Positions 56,680-64,000 of a DNA stretch of 64,000 nt are shown piece by piece (position 1 is the stretch's first letter; every line of letters starts with the position of its first letter). This DNA comes from Parasponia andersonii (taxonomy: Eukaryota > Streptophyta > Magnoliopsida > Rosales > Cannabaceae): the NCBI GenBank assembly GCA_002914805.1, contig JXTB01000094.1, forward strand, positions 804,740-868,739. Reading direction: 5' to 3'. The notes under the pieces were generated by a model. The model searched no databases and was not told the origin of the DNA. It saw only the letters and a program-made list of their open reading frames with translations. A program made the translations under genes and the position numbers.

Positions 56680-57738
56680 ACTTACTTAGCATAGTAAGTG
56701 GAATTGGAGTGTTAGACACGAAATTGACTGATCGATGATGATAAGAATCAATCTTGTCGATGTATTCTCTTTTTACATTAATGGGAGAATACTACGTATG
56801 GTACTTTGCTTGTATTAATTTCTAGGAATTTTTGGGGACTCTGATTAAAATCTGTTGTGGATTAGAATCATCGTTGAGTTCGTTAATATTGAGTTCAGCT
56901 TGTGACTATTTATTTGATTTGAGATAGATCCAAGTATCATTATGGTGGTATAATTGATGACATATGGATCAGTTTACTCATGAGTTTATATTGAGAGTTA
57001 TTGAACTTTTACTATTATATTTTAAAAAAGGAATACTTGATATTCAGGTTTGGTTTGCCAATGGCCAAGGTTGAATCTTATTGTGAACTAGTGTAATATT
57101 TAATATTTCTATATGCCCCTAATTTTGTGTCTCGTATTTTCAAAAATATTTTTGAAAAATTATTTATGATTTCTAAAATGAAATAAGGTTAGATGGGAGA
57201 CAAGTGTCATTACAGAGACAACTTATTCTATTAAAACCTTATTTCTGGAGCATTGTAGTATTGTTAACTATTTTAATTTCATATTGGATATTGAGTTATT
57301 TCTATATGACTACCTTTTATACCAAAGACTTAGAGAGTCTTTGGAGTTGATTGATAATTTAGGATTGTTATTATAATCTTATATTGGGCAAAGAGACTTA
57401 GAGTCTCTAGGTTTAATTATGGTATGAGTTAATACCTTGTGATATTACCTTGAGTAAGGTAAAAGACTTAGAAAGTCTTTGGACTGTATTTGTAATGTGG
57501 ATACTTGCATTTTATATACATGAACTACACTGGTCCTATTGGTATTTGTTGTGCTAAGTACTATTGTGTAGGAGATTTCCATTCATAGTGATTCTAATCT
57601 TGTTCTTGATTAGAAATGTCTTGTGCACATGGTCATTACTTGCTCGTTATGGGGAACAGTAAATGACTTGTGACATTGTACTCTTGTTGTTATTTTTGAA
57701 CTCTAAGTTCGCTTATCTTATGTGTGGTATAACATAAG
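56680..57738 (+). repeat. Cluster of short perfect hairpins
   Basis: Inverted pairs with 7-9-bp perfect arms and 3-8-nt loops lie at 56680-56699 (ACTTACT), 57322-57344 (CCAAAGACT), 57392-57408 (AGAGACT), 57445-57462 (TTACCTT), 57462-57480 (AAAGACT), 57592-57615 (TTCTAATC) and 57717-57738 (CTTATGT). Three of them share the form GACT-TAG-AGTC. Confidence 0.75.
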
Positions 57739-58295
57739 TATAACTGTTTTTTACTCGAAAACCGTATTTAGTATTATCCTGTGTAGATGAGGATTCTATT
57801 GGTCTTTGGACCTAGCGATTGATAAGGACCAAGTTCAGCTACAGATAAATGGAATTGTCCCAGTGTGTTATTGATTTGGTGTAATATTCGATATGCTATA
57901 CTGTATTGGTACCTAACAATCACTGTTCTGATTATAAAAGTCTTGTGTTTTCTAATTCTAGTCCTGACTAACGCTACTGCTTTTACGAATAATTACCAAT
58001 TTGAGATCATCGTTTCCTATCTCTTGTGTCAAGGCCTTATGCCTATTGATGAGCTCATCTTGTGATTATATGTCTTTTGTATACATCCTTATCACATACT
58101 TTTGTATGATACTGGTATGTCGATAGAGTTCTAGCTCCACGTGCGGAGTGTATATTTGACACTTCTCAATTAAACTAATATTCGATTCGCTGCTCCTACA
58201 TACCATAATAGGTAGTTCACTTTCCTTTTGATTATTATTCCTTGTTATTTTACTAGTACCCCCCACTGTACTTGAATTTTGGGACGAAATACTTT

Positions 58296-58309
58296 TAAGA
58301 GGGGAATGA
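58296..58309 (+). promoter_or_regulatory. Polypurine tract of the LARD-like element
   Basis: TTAAGAGGGGAATGA immediately precedes the 3' LTR start TGTAAAATCCC. Confidence 0.85.
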
Positions 58310-58842
58310 TGTAAAATCCCTAAATTTTTGTAAGAGTAAAATGGTCTTTTGGTGCAATTTTTATAAAAAAAAATAATATATATATGTTTAATTCAAATTT
58401 TGGACGAAAATATGAGAATATTTGAAAGAGGGACCAATTTACAAAATTGAATAACTATTTCGAAATAAAATTTTAAAATCAGGGACTTTTGTGCATTTTT
58501 TTAAAAAAAATTACATTGCCCTTTAATAGGCTGACACGTGGCCTATAGCCAATTCCTTTCAGCTCTCTCTCTATCTCTCTCCTCCCGATTTCCTCTATCA
58601 AAAATCTGGCCAAAATGCCGATTTTTCGACATTCTCTGACGAAGCTCTTCCAGCTACTAACCAGCATTGATAGCCCGTCATTGGACGAAGCTCCCACCAT
58701 CGGTTCCAGTGCCGCTCGACGTCGCCATCTTTGGAAAAAGTCGAAAACTACCATGGATTCTGTAGCTCACAGGTGTCGATTTCGGTGACGTTTTGCCGTG
58801 AAACCAGTCGGATTTAACTCGTCTCGTCACGATCTTCAACGT

Positions 58843-58881
<39 letters not shown>

Positions 58882-60614
58882 ACTCAATATTTCCCGAATT
58901 GAATTTTGTCATTTTTATCAATTTTAAGAAATTTTAGTTTTATGTTTAAATTTTTCATTCCGACCGTTAGATCGTAAAATAAACCTCATACTTATGATGT
59001 ACTTATGAAAACAAAAATTTTGATATATATATATATATATTGACTATATTTAGTGACGAGCACGAAAATCTAAATCTAATGACTTAGATTTGCCTCGATT
59101 TGTATGCTATGGGCCCAAGCCTGAATCAGTAAAATTATATATTTAACGTAGTATTTTTCGGTACTCTAAATTCAGTGGTGAAGTCCATTTCACGATCTGA
59201 AGCTCTAATTAAAAATCGAGTCTTTAAACCTATTGATCAAAAGGTTCGAAAACGACACTAACCCTCCAAACAACATCTAAATAACGCGAAACTTTCTCCA
59301 TAGCCCTATAACACTTTTTAGACGTTCAATTGAGGTAGAGATTCGATTACTTGATCTTTATATTGGTTTAATTTTGATTTACATGTATTTGAAATAAATA
59401 TAGAATTTCGTAAAATAATTTATAAAAATGTGATTTATATTTATTTTGACCTAATTTGAGATATAAACTGCCTGGAAAGTATGTCACACTGGTTGGCGTG
59501 TCATATATATTGTTTGAATCATTTTCTCTAGGAAATTGGATTTTTAGATTTTGATCAAAAATGGTTGTTATAATGCCGAAATTTTTAGAAAGTCCTAAAC
59601 GATTTGAGAGCTTAGTTTTGACGACCAAAAGTGGTTAGATCAAAGAATACTGCATGATTATTTTGAGATTTTATAGAAATGATGCATAACCTTATTCTGT
59701 CATTTATATAGCATTTGCATGTATTTACACACTTACGATGCCCCACATTGGGTGATCGGACTTACGATTCTCCACATTGGGTGATCGGACTTACAGCGCC
59801 TCTTTAGATGGCTCGGACTTATGAGTGATCCACTAAGATACTTTGGATATTATGATTGTGTACGTGGTTAAATATTGGCTTGAATAGATATATACTAGTT
59901 TTAGTGAATGATTTATAATGGTTTAGAATATTTGAACTATTAGACTGTGATTTCTAATTGAATTTTATGAATTGTTTTGGATAGACAACTAACCATACAA
60001 GACCTTCAACGCGAGTATATTTTCTTATATATAAAAACTTGTGATCGAATCTTTACTGAGGATTCACATGCTCACTCTCTCTACTTCCTCCCACTTTTAG
60101 GTATTGATTTATTTTGGAGTTATTATCTTGGTGGCTTGACTATCTTGTTTGGCTTATGTATGTTATCTTCCATATCTTCATTGGTTGGTTCCTATTCTAT
60201 ATCATTCTTTCCTTTTTATGTCAAATTTATTTAGCCAATTGTAGTGTATTTATTAAGTAGATGTATGTGGATAAATTTTACTATTAAAATGAGTACTTAG
60301 AAATACAAATGATTTTGTGTAAATTGTTTAAATATTGAACTTAAGATTAAATTAGACTCGTTTTTCTACAATTTATAAATTTACAAATGTTTCTAGACTA
60401 ATTAGTCATATTTTCTTTTAAAGTTCTTTTTGAAAAGGGATTTTCCTTGAAAAATTAAAACAAATAAAAAGTTTTTTGATTGGAACTTTACTTACTTTTG
60501 AGAACTAAAATCTAAAATTTCAAGTACTTAATTTCATAGAGTTTCGAAAAAATTTACTACTATTTCAATATAAAATTTACTAAAAGTCACAACCTTGGAT
60601 TTTCGGTCGTGACA
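58310..60614 (+). repeat. 3' LTR of the LARD-like element
   Basis: It begins TGTAAAATCCC and ends TCGGTCGTGACA, with intact TG..CA ends. It contains a (TA)n run at 58846-58880 and two 29-bp units at 59733-59790. It is visibly diverged from the 5' LTR throughout. Confidence 0.95.
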
Positions 60615-60619
60615 TAGAG

Positions 60620-61967
60620 CCACTTTTTTTTTTTCTCTTCCTATCTCCTTTTTAATTGATTAATTATTTACAAAAATATCCTTTTATGAATTGACATGAA
60701 TATCAAGATATAACATTAAATAATTAAAACACTTATCTCTTAGTACACTCCTAATGTATGATATTTTGTTTATTTTTTTTAAATCAAGAATTTATGTTTT
60801 TTTTCTAAAGTTATTTTTTCTTCTTTTTTTTTTTTTTTGTTGGGGTGGAAACCAACCATTTTGGAATTCTTTCTAGTAAGTTTTTCTTCTTTTTTTTTTG
60901 TTTGGAAACTAACTATGTTTTTTTTTCTTATAAGTTTCTCTTTTCTTTTTGGTTTGTGAACTAACTGTGTTTTCTTAATTTGTGGGGGGGAGGGTCCACT
61001 ATTTAATAACTGTTTTTTTTGGGTTTACGAACTAATAAGTTGTGTGGTTATAAGACAAAAAAAAAGATCATTAATTTTTTCAATTTATATTGTTGTTGTA
61101 ATTTCTAAAATGAGAAAAAAAATCTAAAAACTAATTTGTTATAAAGTATTAGAGTGAAAAAATAAAATATTTAAAGAAATATTTAACAAGGATTATTTTT
61201 GTACATAACATAAATTTATAAGGTGTATGAAGAGTGTGTTTAAAAGGGAAATGGGAAGAGAAAAAAAATGGTGGCAATAGAGTGTGTTCCTATGTGTATG
61301 TTGTATCACTGTAATTAAATGGAAGAAGGTTGCACTTTCAAAATCAGAGGGGCTGGTTTTTAACGACTAACATTTATATTGTACTATCTGGACGAGATGC
61401 GTTGCTGTCGAGTCTTAGAGCAGATGGAAGTAAGTTTGTGCCAAACCAGACGGGAAATGCAGGACAGGTTTTGAGGTGAATCGCTAGAAGGCATACTATT
61501 GTCCCGTATACGAAAGGTCTTAGGCATGGGGTTTTCTGTTTTCTTATTATACAGCAAAGTATACAGTCTTGTATTCGGTATGGTGTGAGTTCTAAGGTCT
61601 ATGTAATATTAATGGCTTATTATTGTTTCCTATGTGTATGTTGTACCATGAACTGGCGTCAATATATGAAAAAGGTCTTAATGCTTGTTGCAATAATCTT
61701 TGTTTTTCCATCTCATGAATTATAAGCTTCTTAAACTTTCATATTACTTTGGGTAATTCCTACTTTGTCGTGAATAATTAACTCTATTTGTTTCATATTC
61801 AGCTAGGAGCCAAGAGAATTACGAGTGAGGTGCACAAGTAGGTATGGACGAATACTATGCAATTATTCTTAAATCTAAATAGATATTTGGATCTTTAGCC
61901 AAAAAAAATAAAACAGTATTTTGATACTTGTAATGGAATGTTTAAGAACTAAGCATATTATTCGTTG
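60620..61967. other. T-rich intergenic DNA with one GC-richer island
   Basis: 60620-61280 is T-rich with nothing recognised. A less AT-rich stretch at about 61340-61625 is bracketed by a 22-bp direct repeat TTCCTATGTGTATGTTGTA-CA (61287 and 61627). I see no coding frame in it. Confidence 0.5.
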
Positions 61968-62491
61968 TGTCGCAACCCAAAATCCGGGCAAGTGGCAGAA
62001 GGGGAATTTCGGAAAGATGGAAATTTTTTGATTTATTTGAAAAACGTCTAAAAAGTTTTAGTTTTATAAACAGTCTATTTTAGAAAAAATATTTGGAATT
62101 TTATCCTATGAACCTCTTCTATAGTTCGTATACACAATTAAACATAGATCAAATAAATACAAAAAAAAAAACGTAAATCAAATATAAGTCCAAGTATCAT
62201 CATTATCTACGTCAGGACAGACACCAGAATGACATACATGAGTTCACAGACAAAATAAAATATAGTAATCTTAGTTCAATTCTAAAACAAAATTTAAACA
62301 GTTCAAACACCATAACAACACATTCCAAGAATTATCAAGATAACGAACTATAATCAAGATGACCCCTTACTCTTCTTGATCTCCAAAGTTGTACTGGACA
62401 ATACCTGAGGAAAGGAGGAAAGGAGGGAGCATAAAATGCCCAATAGGAAAAACAGTTACCTCAACTAAAAACATCTTCTTTTTTTTTTTTT

Positions 62492-62518
62492 NNNNNNNNN
62501 NNNNNNNNNNNNNNNNNN
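62492..62518. other. Assembly gap (27 N)
   Basis: A short N run after a T homopolymer inside the LTR-like sequence. Confidence 0.99.
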
Positions 62519-63334
62519 ATATGCACATGACACAAATCAACTCATACCCATGATCTCACATCCTCATATCTGTGGAAATCTAGGATGATGGTACTAAGTG
62601 TATCTAACAGCCTGCTTCACACCTAAGCTCATACTCAGAGGGGACACCCATATGTCGCCTATCAAACCTGGAGAGGCAACCAAATTACTTACGCTTGCCA
62701 AATGGGGATGTGATCAGAACTAACAAAACCTCGCGTAGGTTTATGGACTCTATACCGACGGTGGGGCCTGTAGCACTACAATGTAAACCCACGATGTTAA
62801 CATGGTGCTCATGTATAATCTCATGACACGTGCTCTAGTTTTTTTAATAAAATAAGCATGTAAGGTCTTAATAGAAAAATGGATAGTATAATGGCTCTAT
62901 TTTGACATATCCAAAATAACATGCACTCAGAAAATCCCCAGAGCAATACAGTATATATGTATATCATATCATCACAGTCCATCACATATGTTCAAGAAAT
63001 TTAAAAACCACATTTATTCTTATATGTTGCAGAAATTAAGTTTTATTCGAAAATAGTATAAAACGAAGGTAACTGAATCTCTATCTCACAAGAATAGTGA
63101 TACCACACTATTGAATCCTCAAGGTGTCATTAACGATCGTCCGAAGGGTCAGGAACCAAATTTAAGCCTTCGATCGTCCTCTTACGAAAAACCAACTTCT
63201 CAATAGAGCTTCAAATTCACAAACAGGCCCCTTTATTGAATTCTTAGTACCCAAAATTGCTAGATTAGACATATAACTTGTCCAATTCGGATTTAGGCTT
63301 ATATTTGGTTGGTGCACGTAAATCGAGGTAAATC

Positions 63335-63975
63335 TTAGTCGTCTGATTTCGATTTTTGTGTATTCGTCAAACCAAATAGCATCACCAGAAACTCAAAATG
63401 ACTATATCGAGTTCTGAATGTTGTCTTAAGTATATCATCCTCCCTTATTTTCAACTGATGATAATTGGATCTCAAATCGATCTTGGAAAAGAACCTTGAA
63501 CTATCGACTTGATCAAACAACTCGTCTATCCTTGGTAAATGATACTTATTCTTCACTATCAACTAATTCAACTTCTTGTAGTCTATATAAAGTCTCAATA
63601 AACTATCAGGTTTCTTCACAAATAAGATAGGAGCACCCAATGAGAAGTGCTACTGTGATTAAAGCCCTTAGAAAGCAGGTCATCTTACTATTCTCTCAAT
63701 TTTTCCATCTCAGCAGGAGCTATGTGATAGGCTAGAATAAAAACTGGCTGAGCTCCAGGAACTAGTTCAATGCAGAACTCAATCTTCATATCTGGTGGTA
63801 ACCCCGATAAGTCTTGAGGAAATATCTCTGAATACTCACTAACCACCAGAATCCATAGGTCTTGATTATTTGTCCTCACCTCGCTATCAATGGCAAACAA
63901 GTTCCCATAACACTCGAGTTTCTTCTTTCCACCTATGCACGCTTTCAGAATAGGACTAGGCTTCAACAGACTCAT
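63335..63975 (-). pseudogene. Gypsy pol fragment (pre-RT and RT), interrupted
   Basis: The minus strand reads VVSEYSEIFPQDLSGLPPDM, EFCIELVPGAQPVF, AYHIAPAEMEKLRE (63975-63688), the linker before RT in Tekay/CRM-type gypsy elements. After a stop come VKKPDS, DYKKLN-like, [53 protein letters not shown] (about 63640-63335). It stops just after the FGLTN motif, so the YxDD catalytic block is missing. Confidence 0.9.
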
Positions 63976-64000
63976 TCTAGCCTGATAGACAATAGGTTGC

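Larger units (their letters stand above)
54295..58309 (+). other. Interior of the LARD-like element, no coding capacity seen
   Basis: 4 kb of T-rich sequence with stops in all frames; the longest frames (about 66 codons) have no motif. It holds several (TA)n tracts (about 55236, 55571-55602, 56350-56394) and a cluster of short perfect hairpins (56680-57738). Confidence 0.8.
51991..60619 (+). mobile_element. Complete LARD-like non-autonomous LTR retrotransposon
   Basis: The element spans 51996-60614 (8.6 kb) between the 5-bp TSD TAGAG (51991-51995 and 60615-60619). LTRs of 2299 and 2305 bp flank a 4015-bp interior with a primer site next to the 5' LTR and a polypurine tract next to the 3' LTR. 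The sequence before the 3' LTR (TTGAATTTTGGGACGAAATA) is the hallmark 3' end of Tekay/Del-type gypsy elements. I find no gag, protease, RT or integrase motif on either strand, so it would have depended on a partner element. Confidence 0.93.
61968..64000 (-). mobile_element. Truncated Ty3/gypsy element, runs off the window
   Basis: The left edge TGTCGCAACCCAAAATCC looks like an LTR terminus (on the minus strand ending GGTTGCGACA). The LTR extends through the gap at 62492-62518 and sequences such as CGGTGGGGCCTGTAGCACTA; its right edge is not resolved. RT lies only 1.4 kb from that LTR edge, so RNase H and integrase are deleted. The element continues beyond 64000. Confidence 0.75.

Overview
This is a stretch of a nuclear chromosome from a eudicot plant. 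The evidence is a very AT-rich background, GT-AG introns, a chloroplast-targeted Clp protease subunit gene, a cell-wall expansin-like gene, and a dense load of plant-type transposons (Ty3/gypsy, LINE, hAT, MITEs). I cannot name the species. There are no bacterial-type operons, rRNA genes, convincing tRNA genes or CRISPR arrays.

Genes. Only three loci look like host genes. (1) A small one-exon gene of unknown function at 7241-7582 (+) has a broken tandem sibling at 6402-6529 inside a repeat array. (2) An expansin-like B gene at 10803-12894 (-) has four exons and encodes 252 residues; a decayed last exon of a second copy lies at 2926-3157. (3) CLPR4 at 18196-23756 (-) has seven exons and encodes 309 residues. 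It is a non-catalytic subunit of the plastid ClpPR protease, and its fifth intron has been invaded by a gypsy fragment plus a duplicated piece of the gene's own 3' flank.

0-31.5 kb is gene territory peppered with foldback/MITE elements (7815-8458, 14371-15250, 16783-16963, 25716-26089), a LINE relic (26640-27835), LTR-like relics and several local tandem arrays.

31531-44115 is one complete but decayed Tat-type Ty3/gypsy element on the minus strand: 836/838-bp LTRs, a CTAAA target duplication, gag-PR-RT-RH-aRH-INT, three tandem-repeat blocks after the integrase, and an oppositely oriented intron-containing gene with its own TATA box next to the 3' LTR.

44.1-52 kb holds a TRIM-like mini-retrotransposon (45330-46575), a long-armed foldback MITE (46619-46967) and a degenerate hAT transposon (about 47288-51365) containing a 113-bp tandem array.

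51991-60619 is a complete LARD-like non-autonomous LTR element: 2.3-kb LTRs, a TAGAG target duplication, an initiator-Met tRNA primer site, and a 4-kb interior without gag-pol but with a cluster of short perfect hairpins. From 61968 to the window edge lies a truncated gypsy element on the minus strand. Two assembly gaps (5961-6059 and 62492-62518) fall in or next to repeats.
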